Source: Alphaproteobacteria bacterium AO1-B
GTDB taxonomy: Bacteria > Pseudomonadota > Alphaproteobacteria > Rhizobiales > Stappiaceae
Length of the DNA stretch: 64,000 nt
Assembly (NCBI GenBank): GCA_001890945.1
Contig: MLAX01000005.1
Coordinates: 1-64,000, forward strand
Direction of reading: 5' to 3'
This document shows positions 54,455-64,000 of the stretch, piece by piece; position 1 is the stretch's first letter; each line of letters begins with the position of its first letter. A program made the position numbers and the translations under genes. The notes under the pieces are model-generated. The model was given only the letters and a program-made list of their open reading frames with translations. It made no database searches and had not been told where the DNA came from.

Positions 54455-55104
54455 CAATTGCGATCATCGATTATGGTTCGGGCAATTTGCGCTCGGCCGA
54501 AAAGGCGTTTGAGCGCGCGGCCCGCGCTCATGCCCATGTTCCCGATGTGATCGTCACCGCCGATCCTGACAGGGTGCGCAAGGCAGATCGGATTGTGCTG
54601 CCCGGTGTCGGAGCGTTCGCCGACTGTAAACGCGGCCTTTGGGCGGTCAACGGGATGCCGGACGCCCTTGAAGAGGCCGTTCACAAACAGGGCAAGCCGT
54701 TTTTTGGGATCTGCGTCGGCATGCAGTTGATGGCAAGCCGCGGGCTGGAATTTGAGACAATAGACGGTTTTGACTGGATCTCGGGGGATGTCACCGAGAT
54801 GAAGCCAGCTGACCAGACCCTCAAAATCCCGCACATGGGCTGGAACACCATTAATGTGATACCGGAAAGCCATCCGGTCTTCAAAGGGATCGAGACGGGA
54901 CCAAACGGACTGCATGCCTATTTCGTGCACTCATATCATTTTTCCTGCGCCAACGACGCGGACCGGCTGGCCACATTTGATTACGCCGGCACGTTCACGG
55001 CAATGGTCGCCAGAGACAATATGATCGGAACACAGTTCCACCCGGAAAAAAGTCAGCGGCTCGGTCTTGAGCTGATCGCGAATTTTCTGGACTGGACACC
55101 TTAA
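54451..55104 (+). CDS. hisH: Imidazole glycerol phosphate synthase glutaminase subunit
   Basis: 217 aa class I glutamine amidotransferase. [17 protein letters not shown], catalytic Cys in [20 protein letters not shown], and His/Glu in [10 protein letters not shown]. It supplies ammonia to HisF. Its start overlaps the DUF2628 stop. Confidence 0.95.
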   Translation: MTIAIIDYGSGNLRSAEKAFERAARAHAHVPDVIVTADPDRVRKADRIVLPGVGAFADCKRGLWAVNGMPDALEEAVHKQGKPFFGICVGMQLMASRGLEFETIDGFDWISGDVTEMKPADQTLKIPHMGWNTINVIPESHPVFKGIETGPNGLHAYFVHSYHFSCANDADRLATFDYAGTFTAMVARDNMIGTQFHPEKSQRLGLELIANFLDWTP

Positions 55105-55123
55105 ACAAGACGGGGAGAGAACA

Positions 55124-55411
55124 ATGGCCAAGGGATATTGGGTTGCACGGGTCGACGTACGGGATCCGCATGGCTATCCGGCTTATGTAGAGACGGCAAA
55201 ACCTGCGTTTGAACGCTTCGGCGCGAATTTCCTCGCCCGCGGCGGCAAAACCGATGCCATCGAAGGCCAGGGCCGCGCCCGGAACGTAATTATTGAATTT
55301 CCGAGCTTCCAACACGCGGTCGATTGCTATAACTCGCCGGAATACCAGGAAGCGGTCAAAATCCGCCAGAAAGTAGCCGATGGCGAGATCGTCATCGTGG
55401 AAGGAATGTAA
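55124..55411 (+). CDS. DUF1330 family protein
   Basis: 95 aa. GYWVARVDVRDPHGYPAYVETAKPAFERFGANFLARGGK and NVIIEFPSFQHAVDCYNSPEYQEA form a small ferredoxin-like (dimeric alpha/beta barrel) DUF1330 domain. Found between hisH and hisA in related bacteria; no function in histidine synthesis is known. GGGGAGAG lies just upstream. Confidence 0.85.
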   Translation: MAKGYWVARVDVRDPHGYPAYVETAKPAFERFGANFLARGGKTDAIEGQGRARNVIIEFPSFQHAVDCYNSPEYQEAVKIRQKVADGEIVIVEGM

Positions 55412-55417
55412 GACAAG

Positions 55418-56152
55418 ATGATCCTGTTTCCCGCCATCGACCTGAAAGACGGCCAGTGCGTACGCCTCAAGCTCGGCGACATGGATCAGGCGACCGTGTT
55501 CAATGACGACCCAGGCGCTCAGGCCAAGGCCTTTGAGGACCAAGGGTTCGAGTGGCTGCATGTGGTCGATCTGAACGGCGCCTTTGCCGGCGAAAGCGTC
55601 AATGGTGCTGCGGTCGATGCCATTCTGGCGTCGACGAAAAACCCGGTTCAGCTGGGCGGCGGGATCCGGACCCTGGACCACATCGAAGCCTGGCTGGACA
55701 AAGGCATCTCCCGGGTCATTCTCGGCACAGTCGCCGTGCGCGACCCGGACCTGGTGAAGGAGGCTTGCAAGAAGTATCCGGGCAAGGTTGCGGTCGGCAT
55801 TGATGCCAAGGGTGGCTATGTCGCGGTCGAGGGCTGGGCAGAAACATCTGAACTGACCGCCGTTGATCTCGCCAAGCAGTTCGAAGATGCCGGTGTTTCG
55901 GCGATCATTTACACGGACATCGACCGGGACGGCATTTTGAAAGGCCTCAACATCCCATCGACCCTGGAGCTTGCAAAGGCCGTCTCGATTCCGGTGATCG
56001 CCTCCGGCGGCCTTGCGTCGATCGACGACATTCACCGTCTTTTGGAACCGGATTGCGCCATTCTGGAAGGAGCAATTTCCGGCCGCGCACTCTATGACGG
56101 CCGCCTCGATCCCAAGGAAGCGATGGATCTGATCCGCGCCAGCCGGAGCTAA
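55418..56152 (+). CDS. hisA: Phosphoribosylformimino-5-aminoimidazole carboxamide ribotide isomerase
   Basis: 244 aa half-barrel-repeat TIM barrel. [22 protein letters not shown] (catalytic Asp), [32 protein letters not shown] (second Asp) and [12 protein letters not shown] are standard HisA. Follows the DUF1330 gene by 6 nt and precedes hisF by 4 nt. Confidence 0.95.
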   Translation: MILFPAIDLKDGQCVRLKLGDMDQATVFNDDPGAQAKAFEDQGFEWLHVVDLNGAFAGESVNGAAVDAILASTKNPVQLGGGIRTLDHIEAWLDKGISRVILGTVAVRDPDLVKEACKKYPGKVAVGIDAKGGYVAVEGWAETSELTAVDLAKQFEDAGVSAIIYTDIDRDGILKGLNIPSTLELAKAVSIPVIASGGLASIDDIHRLLEPDCAILEGAISGRALYDGRLDPKEAMDLIRASRS

Positions 56153-56156
56153 AATC

Positions 56157-56936
56157 ATGACCCTCAAGTCCCGTGTCATTCCCTGCCTGGACGTGAAAGA
56201 CGGCCGTGTCGTCAAGGGCGTCAATTTCGTGGATCTCGTCGATGCCGGAGACCCAGTGGAAGCGGCCAAGGCCTATGATTCAGCCGGAGCAGACGAACTC
56301 TGCTTTCTGGACATCACCGCCAGCCATGAAGGCCGGGACACGATCTATGATGTGGTTCGCCGGACCGCTGAAGCCTGTTTCATGCCAGTGACGGTCGGCG
56401 GCGGGGTGCGCACCGTGGAAGACATTCGCAAGCTCTTGATCGCCGGAGCGGACAAGGTGTCTATCAACACGGCTGCGGTCAAAAATCCGGAGTTCGTAAA
56501 GGAAGCCGCCGAGAAATTTGGCGCTCAGTGCATCGTCGTCTCGATTGACGCAAAGCAGGTCAATGAACCCGGCGCGCCGGACAAGTTCGAGATCTTCACC
56601 CACGGCGGGCGCACACCGACCGGAATCGATGCCATCAAGTTTGCCAAGAAAGTGGTTGCCCTCGGCGCAGGCGAGCTGCTGGTCACCTCGATGGACCGCG
56701 ACGGTACCAAGTCCGGCTACAATCTGGCGCTGACCCGAGCGATCGCCGACGCTGTCCCTGTGCCGGTGATTGCCTCCGGCGGTGTCGGTACCCTGGATCA
56801 CATGGTGGAGGGCATCCGGGACGGTCACGCGACCGCAGTGCTTGCTGCATCCATTTTCCATTTCGGCGAATTCACGATCCACGAAGCCAAACAGCACATG
56901 ACGGATGCCGGAATAGCTATGCGGATGGACGGCTGA
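56157..56936 (+). CDS. hisF: Imidazole glycerol phosphate synthase cyclase subunit
   Basis: 259 aa TIM barrel. [22 protein letters not shown] (catalytic Asp), [32 protein letters not shown] (second Asp) and [12 protein letters not shown]. It pairs with HisH. The hisE gene follows after 35 nt. Confidence 0.96.
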   Translation: MTLKSRVIPCLDVKDGRVVKGVNFVDLVDAGDPVEAAKAYDSAGADELCFLDITASHEGRDTIYDVVRRTAEACFMPVTVGGGVRTVEDIRKLLIAGADKVSINTAAVKNPEFVKEAAEKFGAQCIVVSIDAKQVNEPGAPDKFEIFTHGGRTPTGIDAIKFAKKVVALGAGELLVTSMDRDGTKSGYNLALTRAIADAVPVPVIASGGVGTLDHMVEGIRDGHATAVLAASIFHFGEFTIHEAKQHMTDAGIAMRMDG

Positions 56937-56971
56937 TTGCCGCGTTTGAGCTGCCGCAAGGACATAGACCA

Positions 56972-57295
56972 ATGACGAAGTTCACACTGGAAGACCTCGA
57001 CGCCATTATTGCGGCGCGCGCGCAGAGCTCGGATGAGATGTCCTATACGCGCAAGCTGATCGGTAAGGGCGTTGCCAAATGCGCTCAAAAACTGGGGGAA
57101 GAAGCAGTGGAGACGGCGATTGCGGCCGTCCAGAAAGACCGGAAGGAACTGACGTCGGAAGCTGCAGATCTTCTCTATCATCTGCTGGTGGTTCTGAATG
57201 TCTTAAATGTTCCGCTGGATGATGTCATGGCAGAGCTTGCCGGGCGCACAGGACAAACCGGTCTTGAAGAAAAAGCATCCCGCCAACAGGAATAA
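56972..57295 (+). CDS. hisE: Phosphoribosyl-ATP pyrophosphatase
   Basis: 107 aa. [48 protein letters not shown] and [13 protein letters not shown] form the all-alpha MazG-like HisE fold with the metal-binding Glu and Asp. It stands alone without a hisI domain. coaA follows. Confidence 0.95.
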   Translation: MTKFTLEDLDAIIAARAQSSDEMSYTRKLIGKGVAKCAQKLGEEAVETAIAAVQKDRKELTSEAADLLYHLLVVLNVLNVPLDDVMAELAGRTGQTGLEEKASRQQE

Positions 57296-57345
57296 ATCCT
57301 GATAGGCTGATGTCGGCTGGCCACTGCAGCAGGGACGAAGGCACC

Positions 57346-58311
57346 ATGGATCAGAAAGTCGCGACAGCGCTCGACATGGATTTGTCACCCTACAGGGTGT
57401 TTACCGAACGCCAGTGGTCTCGGCTGCGGGCCGATACGCCGATGACCCTGACCGCGAAGGAAGTCGCCCAGCTCCAGGGTCTGAACGCGCCGGTCTCCAT
57501 GGAGCAAGTGGAAGCGATCTATCTGCCGCTTTCGCGCCTTTTGGCCTTCTACGCTGAATCGACCGTTGGTCTGCACCAGGCAACCCAGGACTTTCTCGGC
57601 ACGCGGGATGGGAAAACCCCATTCATTATTGGCGTCGCAGGCTCCGTATCGGTCGGAAAATCGACCACAAGCCGTGTCCTGCGCGAACTTCTAGCCCGCT
57701 GGCCAGCCAGCCCCAAGGTCGACCTGATCACGACGGACGGATTTCTCTTCCCGAATGCCATCTTGGAATCCGAAGGCCTGATGTCCAAAAAAGGCTTTCC
57801 GGAAAGCTTCGACCGGCCCCGTCTTCTGAAATTCCTGTCCGACATCAAAGCTGGAAAGCGGCATGTTCGCGCACCGGTTTATTCGCACTTCTATTATGAT
57901 GTGATGCCCGGTCACACAGTGACCGTCGACAAACCGGACATTTTGATCGTCGAGGGGCTGAACGTCTTGCAGACCCGCGAACTGCCACGGGACGGGCGGG
58001 CGGTTCCGTTCGTCTCAGATTTCTTTGATTTCTCTGTCTATATGGACGCGGACGAAGAGCTGTTGCGGCAATGGTACGTCGACCGCTTCATGCGCCTGAG
58101 GGAAACGGCCTTTCGCGATCCAGAATCCTATTTCCATAAGTTTTCGCGCATCACGGACAAAGAAGCCGTGGAGACTGCAAACACGATCTGGTCGAACATC
58201 AACCTGATAAACCTCCGGGAAAATATCCTGCCGACGCGTCCAAGAGCCGATTTGATCCTGACCAAGAACGCCAGCCATAGGATCTCAAAAGTCGCCCTGC
58301 GCAAAATCTGA
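57346..58311 (+). CDS. coaA: Pantothenate kinase type I
   Basis: 321 aa. P-loop [38 protein letters not shown] and NVLQTR identify CoaA, the first step of CoA synthesis. ATG 57346 has GAAGG upstream; the frame extends 12 codons further. It ends the his operon, as in other Rhizobiales, and an intrinsic terminator follows. Confidence 0.95.
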   Translation: MDQKVATALDMDLSPYRVFTERQWSRLRADTPMTLTAKEVAQLQGLNAPVSMEQVEAIYLPLSRLLAFYAESTVGLHQATQDFLGTRDGKTPFIIGVAGSVSVGKSTTSRVLRELLARWPASPKVDLITTDGFLFPNAILESEGLMSKKGFPESFDRPRLLKFLSDIKAGKRHVRAPVYSHFYYDVMPGHTVTVDKPDILIVEGLNVLQTRELPRDGRAVPFVSDFFDFSVYMDADEELLRQWYVDRFMRLRETAFRDPESYFHKFSRITDKEAVETANTIWSNINLINLRENILPTRPRADLILTKNASHRISKVALRKI

Positions 58312-58345
58312 TGAGCGCGTTACTCAAATAACAGTCGCATATAAG

Positions 58346-58380
58346 AAAACCCGCGAAGCAGGTGCTCCCCGGGTTTTTTT
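58346..58380 (+). terminator. Terminator after coaA
   Basis: AAAACCCG (58346-58353) and CGGGTTTT (58370-58377), with an inner GCA/TGC pairing, run into seven T residues. It ends the his-coaA transcript. Confidence 0.8.
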
Positions 58381-58400
58381 GATTTGCAGTCCGCTTGGAT

Positions 58401-60107
58401 TTAAGCGGCGGAGCGCTTGCGGACTTCACTCAAGAAGTTTGCAACCTGATCCCGCAACATGCTGGCGTTCTGTTCCAGCTGCTGCGCTGAAGACTCTACG
58501 TTGCCTGCTGTGTCACGGGTATTCTCCGCGGCAGAGGCGACCGATTCAATGCTGGTCGTTACTTCCACAGTGCTGCGGGAGGCTTCCGTCGCATTGGTCG
58601 CGATTTCCTGGGTCGCAGCGCCCTGCTCTTCAACAGACGAGGCGATCGACGAGGCGATCTCGTTCATGTTGTTGATGATCTCAGTGACAGAAGAGATGGC
58701 GGTTGCCGCGTGACCGGTCTCATCCTGGATCGCAGTGATCTGGCTTGAGATTTCTTCGGTCGCCTTGGAAGTTTGCGTTGCAAGCTCCTTCACCTCGGCT
58801 GCAACGACGGCGAAGCCTTTGCCCGCTTCACCGGCGCGCGCTGCCTCGATCGTTGCGTTCAACGCAAGCAAGTTGGTCTGTTCGGCAATCGCTTGGATGA
58901 GGGTGACGACTTCACCGATGCGGCCCGCTGCTTCCGACAAACCATTCATGCGCTGGTTGGTGGCTGCAGCCTCATTGGCTGCCTTGGCCGCAATCTCACT
59001 GGACGACTGCACCTGACGGCGGATCTCGTTGACCGATGCAGACAGCTCTTCAGCCGCTGCAGCCACGGTTTCCACGTTGTGTGCAGCTTGAGAAGATGCG
59101 TTCGACACAAACCCGCTTTGTTCAGTGGTCTGGGCGGCAACACCGGTCATGTCCGCAGAAGCCGACTGCAGTCTTTGGACAGAGGAATCGATGATGTTCA
59201 TCATGTCGGTGATCTGACGATCAAATTCCGCGCTGAGCTGCTGAATTTCAGCCCCTTTGCGAGCGGCCTCTTCCTGGATGACATCCTGCTGAGTCTCCAG
59301 GTCGCGGCGGGCCGCTTCGTTTCTAACGAAGACTTCCATCGCCGAGGCCATCTGGCCGATTTCGTCACCGCGGTCCGCGCCTTCAATAACAACGTCAACT
59401 TCACCATCTGCGAGGCGGTTCATGTTTCCGGTGAGCTTGGTGAGCGGAACGACTGTTGCACGCACGGCAAAGATGGCAATGCCCATTGCGATAAGCGCAC
59501 CAACCACAGCCAATGCGATGATCACGGTGGCAGCGCTCCAATAGGCTGCGTCCAGATCATCCATGTAAACACCAGTGCCGAGCATCCAGCCCCAGGGCTC
59601 AAATCCAGCACCCCAGCCATACTTGGCAATCGCGACTTCGCTGTTTGCGCGCGGCCAGAAGTAGAGCAGAGACCCACCGCCAGCTTTCGCGGATTTGATC
59701 AGTTCAGCGACGATCTTCACACCCGTCTTGTCGGTGAAGCCCATCATGTTTGTGCCGATCAACGACGTTTTTGGGTGAACAAGGTTGTTGCCTGCATAGT
59801 CATAAACGAAGACGTAGTTGTCGCCTTCAAACCGCATGGCGCCGATAGCGGCCTTCGCGGCGGCCTGAGCATCTTCTTTGCTCATCGCGCCGGACGCTTC
59901 CTGCTCCTGGTAGTAGGCAGCGATCGTTGCTGCGCTGTTGGAAATGTCTTCAATCTTCGCGAGCTTCTGATCAAACATAGCCGAATAAAGGCTGTTCAAG
60001 CTGATGACACAGATCGCAATTGTGAAAATAAGAATGGTGGCGATCGGTAGACTGATCTTCCAGGTGATTGGCCAGCGGGCGAATGACATTTCCGGTGATT
60101 CCCTCAT
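58401..60107 (-). CDS. Methyl-accepting chemotaxis protein with Cache domain
   Basis: 568 aa. A membrane helix (about 13-37), a periplasmic single-Cache-type domain (to about 190, with [28 protein letters not shown]), a second helix (about 193-217), HAMP ([21 protein letters not shown]) and a signalling hairpin with [41 protein letters not shown]. The Cache domain of this type usually binds small organic acids. No C-terminal CheR-binding pentapeptide is present. ATG 60107 has AGGAG 5 nt upstream. No other chemotaxis genes adjoin it. Confidence 0.92.
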   Translation of the reverse strand: MRESPEMSFARWPITWKISLPIATILIFTIAICVISLNSLYSAMFDQKLAKIEDISNSAATIAAYYQEQEASGAMSKEDAQAAAKAAIGAMRFEGDNYVFVYDYAGNNLVHPKTSLIGTNMMGFTDKTGVKIVAELIKSAKAGGGSLLYFWPRANSEVAIAKYGWGAGFEPWGWMLGTGVYMDDLDAAYWSAATVIIALAVVGALIAMGIAIFAVRATVVPLTKLTGNMNRLADGEVDVVIEGADRGDEIGQMASAMEVFVRNEAARRDLETQQDVIQEEAARKGAEIQQLSAEFDRQITDMMNIIDSSVQRLQSASADMTGVAAQTTEQSGFVSNASSQAAHNVETVAAAAEELSASVNEIRRQVQSSSEIAAKAANEAAATNQRMNGLSEAAGRIGEVVTLIQAIAEQTNLLALNATIEAARAGEAGKGFAVVAAEVKELATQTSKATEEISSQITAIQDETGHAATAISSVTEIINNMNEIASSIASSVEEQGAATQEIATNATEASRSTVEVTTSIESVASAAENTRDTAGNVESSAQQLEQNASMLRDQVANFLSEVRKRSAA

Positions 60108-60190
60108 TTAACTCCTGAGGGAAAGAAACACCGAACTGCTGACCAAAGGCTTAAAAGTTACGCGTTTTTGCAAATAAATAGGGCATTCAT

Positions 60191-60237
60191 TGGTAGATTG
60201 ACGTACCTGACATGCAGGTATTGCTCAACATCTACCA
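60191..60237. promoter_or_regulatory. Nested palindrome upstream of the chemoreceptor gene
   Basis: Outer arms TGGTAGAT (60191-60198) and ATCTACCA (60230-60237), inner arms TACCTG (60204-60209) and CAGGTA (60215-60220). It lies between the VHL/MliC-like gene and the chemoreceptor gene, both minus strand, so it is either a regulator site or a structured RNA end. Confidence 0.5.
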
Positions 60238-60273
60238 TTGATTGCTTATATTTTTACCACACCTTATCAGTAA

Positions 60274-62076
60274 TCACCGTCTGGCGCAAAAAACATCCCG
60301 CAATCCTGGCCGCGACCAGCTGGCGTTCTGAAGCTGACCTTTCAGCACATGCCCCTGGGCCTCGAAGTAAAATGTATTTGCTCCGCCCTGACGTTGAAGA
60401 GTGACAGCGCCATACCCCATTTCGGCAACCGTTGCCGTTTGACCATCTGGCGAGAAAACGACATTGAGATCAATGCCCGCCGTGCAGAGATAGTCCGCCA
60501 CATTGCCTCGCGCCGCCTGCTGCGGATAGGCCTGCGGAGAATTCAAACCGCCCACGCTTCCCGGGGGCACCGGACCACCCGGCAATTGACCTGGCTGACC
60601 ACCGAACGTGTTTCCGAAGCCGCCAGGCACGGAGCCAGGAGCTCCTTGAACAACCACCTCGCGATAGGGTGTCCGACTCACATAAATACCCCGACACTGG
60701 CCGTTGGCACCGCGCACAGTCCATGCGTGGGATACATAGGTTTGCTGCTCCAGGATTTGACCCGGTTCGAGGCGGGCATAGGGACGCTCACCGCCACGAT
60801 AGTCAACCCAGTTCACCTCAATCACTTCTGCGCTTGAATTGCGGAAGATGATTTCGCCCGGCCTTTCAGCTTCCACGGAGCGGACACGGCCAAGCTCAGT
60901 ACACGCGAGGTCCGAGCTCGGATCCTGACCCGGTGCAAGCCCGTTGTCGGACACGATCTGCTGCGGAACCGCGCATGTTGCGACAAACAGGCGGACAGGG
61001 TTCGCGCTTCCTTTCAAGGACACTGTGTAAGGCGGCAACCCTTCAACGGTGATCGACAGTTCCGATTGCTGGATCAACGCCTGCCACAAGGGATCAGTCA
61101 TCTCCAGTGTCACTTGCGGGAGCGATACACCTGCTTCATTGGCATTGGAGGACCCGAACGCGCTGTAGCTTGCCGAAAAATCACCGGCAACCAGCGAGAC
61201 CGTCTGCGGCATGCCTTCAATCAATCCGGCCGGGGCTTGCTGAAATGTCACCGCAGCAAAGCCGGATTGCGTGCTGCATTGCGCCCGGAAGTCCCGGTCA
61301 TCGGTTTGCGGCACTGAGTGCTGAAGAACAGAGAGTGCCCCGGGTTGGCTGCCCGGCTCGGCGATCCACTCCCGTGTTTCAGATGGGGACACAAGCACGG
61401 CCTGGGTATTGGCTTGCCCCGAATTGCCGGTCTGGTTCAGCCGGTCTTGCACCAGATTTTCCAAGCCGCCCGGCAAAGCCGCGGTATCTGTCTGCCCGTC
61501 CGGCACGGAAATTGGCGTTTCAACCTGTTCCAGTGGCTCCAGACCACCAGCCAACGGTTCCAGTGACCCGGACGGACCCGTATCCACCGCCGAAAGATCA
61601 ACCGAATCCGGGGATCCAGTGTTCTGGCTGGATTGAGGCGTTTCAGACGTCGCTGTAATTTGCTGCTCAGGCGCGCTGGTGCTTGGTCCCGCTGCCACAC
61701 CGGATCCCGCGCCGACAACGCGTGCGACGGCACCCGGCTTTTCATTGCTTGTCACATCGACAAGCAAAGTGTTTCCGCTACAGATATTGGCATCCCTGTG
61801 CAAAACCCGGCTGTTTTCGAGCGTGATCTCAAGTTTGATATCGCACGGAGGCAACGTGTTGCTACTGCCGATCGTGTCAATCACGACGCCCTTGTCGTCT
61901 CTATTGATAATCGGTCGGTAGCGCTTGTTGAGGGTAACGGACCGGATACCCGGCTCAGCTGGCTCCACGTTGATACGCAAGGTCTCCGGCGCGGATTGTG
62001 CGTTTACGCCGTTGATCGTGCAGAGCGCACCAAGACCAATAAAGGCCATGAGACCTGTGCGGAACAAAATTGACAT
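60274..62076 (-). CDS. Exported protein with VHL-beta-like and MliC-like domains
   Basis: 600 aa. Residues 1-26 are a signal peptide (ending VNAQ), 30-120 a conserved beta-rich region with Cys78/Cys99, 125-260 a Pro/Gly/Ser-rich linker, and 265-370 a beta domain bounded by Cys267 and Cys368. Residues 397-475 (60652-60888) align without gaps to the beta domain of pVHL: IIFRNSS, NWVDY, RPYARLEPGQ, TYVSHAWTVR. Trp423, Tyr433, His450 and Trp452 match pVHL Trp88, Tyr98, His115 and Trp117 of the hydroxyproline pocket, with Thr446 for Ser111. After a Gly/Pro linker, residues 528-598 resemble the MliC lysozyme-inhibitor fold (ADYLCTAG ... VFCARR). ATG 62076 has AGGA upstream. Probably periplasmic or surface. 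Function unknown. Confidence 0.8.
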   Translation of the reverse strand: MSILFRTGLMAFIGLGALCTINGVNAQSAPETLRINVEPAEPGIRSVTLNKRYRPIINRDDKGVVIDTIGSSNTLPPCDIKLEITLENSRVLHRDANICSGNTLLVDVTSNEKPGAVARVVGAGSGVAAGPSTSAPEQQITATSETPQSSQNTGSPDSVDLSAVDTGPSGSLEPLAGGLEPLEQVETPISVPDGQTDTAALPGGLENLVQDRLNQTGNSGQANTQAVLVSPSETREWIAEPGSQPGALSVLQHSVPQTDDRDFRAQCSTQSGFAAVTFQQAPAGLIEGMPQTVSLVAGDFSASYSAFGSSNANEAGVSLPQVTLEMTDPLWQALIQQSELSITVEGLPPYTVSLKGSANPVRLFVATCAVPQQIVSDNGLAPGQDPSSDLACTELGRVRSVEAERPGEIIFRNSSAEVIEVNWVDYRGGERPYARLEPGQILEQQTYVSHAWTVRGANGQCRGIYVSRTPYREVVVQGAPGSVPGGFGNTFGGQPGQLPGGPVPPGSVGGLNSPQAYPQQAARGNVADYLCTAGIDLNVVFSPDGQTATVAEMGYGAVTLQRQGGANTFYFEAQGHVLKGQLQNASWSRPGLRDVFCARR

Positions 62077-62215
62077 ATCAGTCCTGGCAGCCGAGCGCCG
62101 CATTGGCGATCTCCATGAGAGCGCGATGGGATAATCAGTTGCGATTACTTAGGCAAAGTGGCACCGAAAGGGCAAGCCTCCCGTGTTTCTCACAAACCTA
62201 TTGATTGGCCAGACC

Positions 62216-62773
62216 CTAGCGTGGCGCGCGCTTTGCCAAAATACGCTGCAACGTGCGCCGGTGCATATTGAGCCGCCGGGCTGTTTCAGAAACGTTGCGA
62301 TCACACAGTTCATAGACGCGCTGGATATGCTCCCAACGCACCCGGTCTGCTGACATCGGATTTTCAGGCGGCTCTGCCTTATCTTCCGGTTTCCGTGCCA
62401 AAGCTGCGATGATGTCATCAGGGTCCGCAGGTTTTGCCAGATAGTCGATTGCGCCCATCTTCACCGCGGTCACTGCAGTCGCGATGTTTCCATATCCGGT
62501 TAGAATGATTGCACGGGCATCAGGGCGCCGGGCCCGGATTTGCTGGATGACATCCAGACCGTTACCGTCTTCCAGCCGCATGTCGACAATTGCAAACGCC
62601 GGAGCATTTTGGCTGATTTTGATGACGGCATCCTGCAAGCCGTCAGCTGTCTCCGTGCTGAAGCCGCGTTTTTCCATGGCCCGGGCCAGTCTTTGCTGGA
62701 AGGGCTTGTCGTCATCAACGATGAGGAGGCTCTTGTCCTCAAGGCTTTCAATCGAAACAATCGGATCTGTCAT
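62216..62773 (-). CDS. regA: Redox response regulator RegA/ActR/PrrA
   Basis: 185 aa, the RegA length. Receiver with Asp64 in AIVDMRLEDGNG and a Lys in LAKPADPDD; short linker; C-terminal Fis-type helix-turn-helix NVSETARRLNMHRRTLQRIL, the highly conserved RegA DNA-binding segment. It controls respiration, carbon and nitrogen fixation or other redox-linked genes. ATG 62773 is chosen (a TTG three codons upstream is possible). It lies 99 nt behind regB. Confidence 0.94.
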   Translation of the reverse strand: MTDPIVSIESLEDKSLLIVDDDKPFQQRLARAMEKRGFSTETADGLQDAVIKISQNAPAFAIVDMRLEDGNGLDVIQQIRARRPDARAIILTGYGNIATAVTAVKMGAIDYLAKPADPDDIIAALARKPEDKAEPPENPMSADRVRWEHIQRVYELCDRNVSETARRLNMHRRTLQRILAKRAPR

Positions 62774-62872
62774 ACCGCACAACCGTTTATTGCTTTACGC
62801 GGTTACCGCCTGTCTGGATGAAACTTGGGCAATTATTGCCAAGGCGGAACTGCATTTTCTCTGGTTATGGGG

Positions 62873-64000
62873 CTAATCGGTCGCTTCGTCCACTCCTTGA
62901 TGCCGTTCAAAGACCTCTCGCGGCCAACTGACGCGGATCATGGCACCTCTGGACCCTGGTCCGAGATTGCCGAGCTGAACCCGGGCTCCCGTGCGCTCCA
63001 GAAGTGTTTTGGCGATAAATATACCGAGCCCCAGGCCACCCGCCGTGCCCTTGCCCCGTGATTTTCCGCCGCGAATTGACACATAAGGATCACCGATTTT
63101 GCTGAGGATCTCTTGGGCAAAGCCCGGTCCATCGTCTTCGATGGTCAGGCTGAGTGTCTTGTCGTCCCATGCGGCCGAAACGGTGACGCTGGATTTGGCA
63201 AAGTCGATCGCATTCTCAACCAGGTTACCAAGGCCATAGCGGATCGCAGCGTTTCGCGTACCGATCGGTTCCGGCCCTTCTCCCTCTAAAACCGGGTGGA
63301 TCGGCACGCCTGTACCACGATACGGATCGATCACGTCTTCAATCAGCTGCGACACCGGCATGCTCTGATAAGTCTTGTCCTCTTCGCTTGAAAGGCTCGT
63401 CAACTGCTTGAGGATCGTACGGCAGCGTTCTGCCTGTGATCGGATCAAAGCCACATCTTCGCCTCGGGGGTCACCGGCATCAAATTCATCGGAGAGTTCT
63501 TTGGCGACGAGATAAATCGTTGCCAAAGGCGTGCCGAGCTCGTGCGCCGCAGCCGTTGCCAACCCGTCCAATGCATTCAAATGCTGCTCGCGGGCCAAGA
63601 CGAGTTCCGTCGCCGCCAAGGCATCGGCCATCTGACGGGCTTCCTCGGCCACGCGAAAGGCATAGATCGCCATGAACACAAGCGTCAAAACCAGCGCGAC
63701 CCAGATGCCGACGGAATAGACCACTGGCAAACGGAACTCATTGCCCACCGGCCAGGGTAGTGGGAAATGGTAGACTGCAAGAATGCTCGCACAGAGCGTT
63801 GCCAACGCGCCCAAAAGGACCGTGTGACGCGCCGACAAACCAGCAGCCGACACCATGACCGGTGCCATCAACAAGAACGCAAAGGGATTGCCCAGCCCTC
63901 CGGTTAAGAAAAGCAGTCCGCTCATCTGCAGGATGTCATAGCCGAGCTGGATCACACCGCCGCGTTCTGACAAGCGCGTCACCGCAGGAGCTCTGATTTT
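62873..64000 (-). CDS. regB: Redox sensor kinase RegB/ActS/PrrB, 5' end beyond the window
   Basis: At least 375 aa; the frame stays open to the window edge and the first membrane helices are missing. Visible: the quinone-binding motif GGLGNPF between helices, further helices to about residue 110, phospho-acceptor His in TAAAHELGTPLATI, the redox-active Cys exactly 40 residues later in AERCRTIL, and the ATPase blocks NLVENAIDFA, IEDDGPGF and GGLGLGIFIAKTLL. These are the defining RegB features. It phosphorylates RegA according to quinone-pool and thiol redox state. regA follows in the same direction; senC, often between them, is absent here. Confidence 0.94.
   Translation of the reverse strand, partial: KIRAPAVTRLSERGGVIQLGYDILQMSGLLFLTGGLGNPFAFLLMAPVMVSAAGLSARHTVLLGALATLCASILAVYHFPLPWPVGNEFRLPVVYSVGIWVALVLTLVFMAIYAFRVAEEARQMADALAATELVLAREQHLNALDGLATAAAHELGTPLATIYLVAKELSDEFDAGDPRGEDVALIRSQAERCRTILKQLTSLSSEEDKTYQSMPVSQLIEDVIDPYRGTGVPIHPVLEGEGPEPIGTRNAAIRYGLGNLVENAIDFAKSSVTVSAAWDDKTLSLTIEDDGPGFAQEILSKIGDPYVSIRGGKSRGKGTAGGLGLGIFIAKTLLERTGARVQLGNLGPGSRGAMIRVSWPREVFERHQGVDEATD

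Noticed and set aside
58773..60050. 425-codon frame antisense to the chemoreceptor
   Set aside because: Shadow of the repetitive coiled-coil region of the receptor.

Overview
The window looks like chromosomal DNA of an alphaproteobacterium of the Hyphomicrobiales (Rhizobiales). The gene order hisB-DUF2628-hisH-DUF1330-hisA-hisF-hisE-coaA, the rph/hrcA divergence, trpF-trpB...trpA-accD-folC, an AccD with a degenerate zinc finger, RegB/RegA (ActS/ActR), OlsB and a CyaC-type redox cyclase all point there. A marine Stappiaceae-like genome (Labrenzia/Roseibium/Stappia) is my best guess, not proven. About 60 protein genes are supported. I recognised no rRNA, tRNA or CRISPR array and no complete insertion sequence.

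Layout. 0.4-5.1 kb: a minus-strand biotin block, ECF transporter bioM-bioN-bioY followed by an acyl-CoA ligase and a thiolase that has lost one catalytic Cys. 5.2-13.6 kb: accessory metabolism and regulation (MocR-type regulator divergent from a LysE exporter, orphan solute-binding protein, DUF1127 protein, LysR regulator, aminotransferase-BKACE-purU, an M15 lipoprotein, a YffB-type ArsC protein). 13.7-22.1 kb: a redox-sensing adenylate cyclase (heme-type membrane anchor, 2Fe-2S, cyclase), ArgE and a complete peptide-type ABC transporter. 22.1-28.8 kb: a long AT-rich gap, a P-type-ATPase-like pseudoenzyme, a xylonate/arabinonate-type dehydratase and a hybrid histidine kinase. 28.9-39.5 kb: ornithine-lipid acyltransferase, class A PBP, YgjP metallopeptidase, DUF2852, PHA depolymerase with a helix-hairpin-helix tail, and hemW-rdgB-rph divergent from hrcA.

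39.5-48.1 kb: moeB/thiF, DUF2798, trpF-trpB, two small genes, trpA-accD-folC and an exported protein of unknown function. 48.1-52.2 kb: a 261-bp MITE-like element, an Ada-like alkyltransferase, and a Lrp regulator divergent from arginase-ornithine cyclodeaminase. 52.2-58.4 kb: pyrF, then the histidine operon ending in coaA. 58.4-64 kb: a Cache chemoreceptor, an exported protein with a VHL-beta-like domain and a lysozyme-inhibitor-like C terminus, and the RegB/RegA redox two-component system, with regB cut by the window edge.

Themes. Redox sensing appears twice (CyaC-like cyclase; RegB with its quinone motif and redox Cys). Arginine and ornithine chemistry recurs (ArgE, arginase, OCD, OlsB). 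The most unusual items are the VHL-beta/MliC-like exported protein beside regBA, the P-type-ATPase-like pseudoenzyme, the biotin-linked ligase/thiolase pair, the PhaZ-HhH fusion with a PhaR-like palindrome, and the MITE with long terminal repeats and a CTA target duplication.
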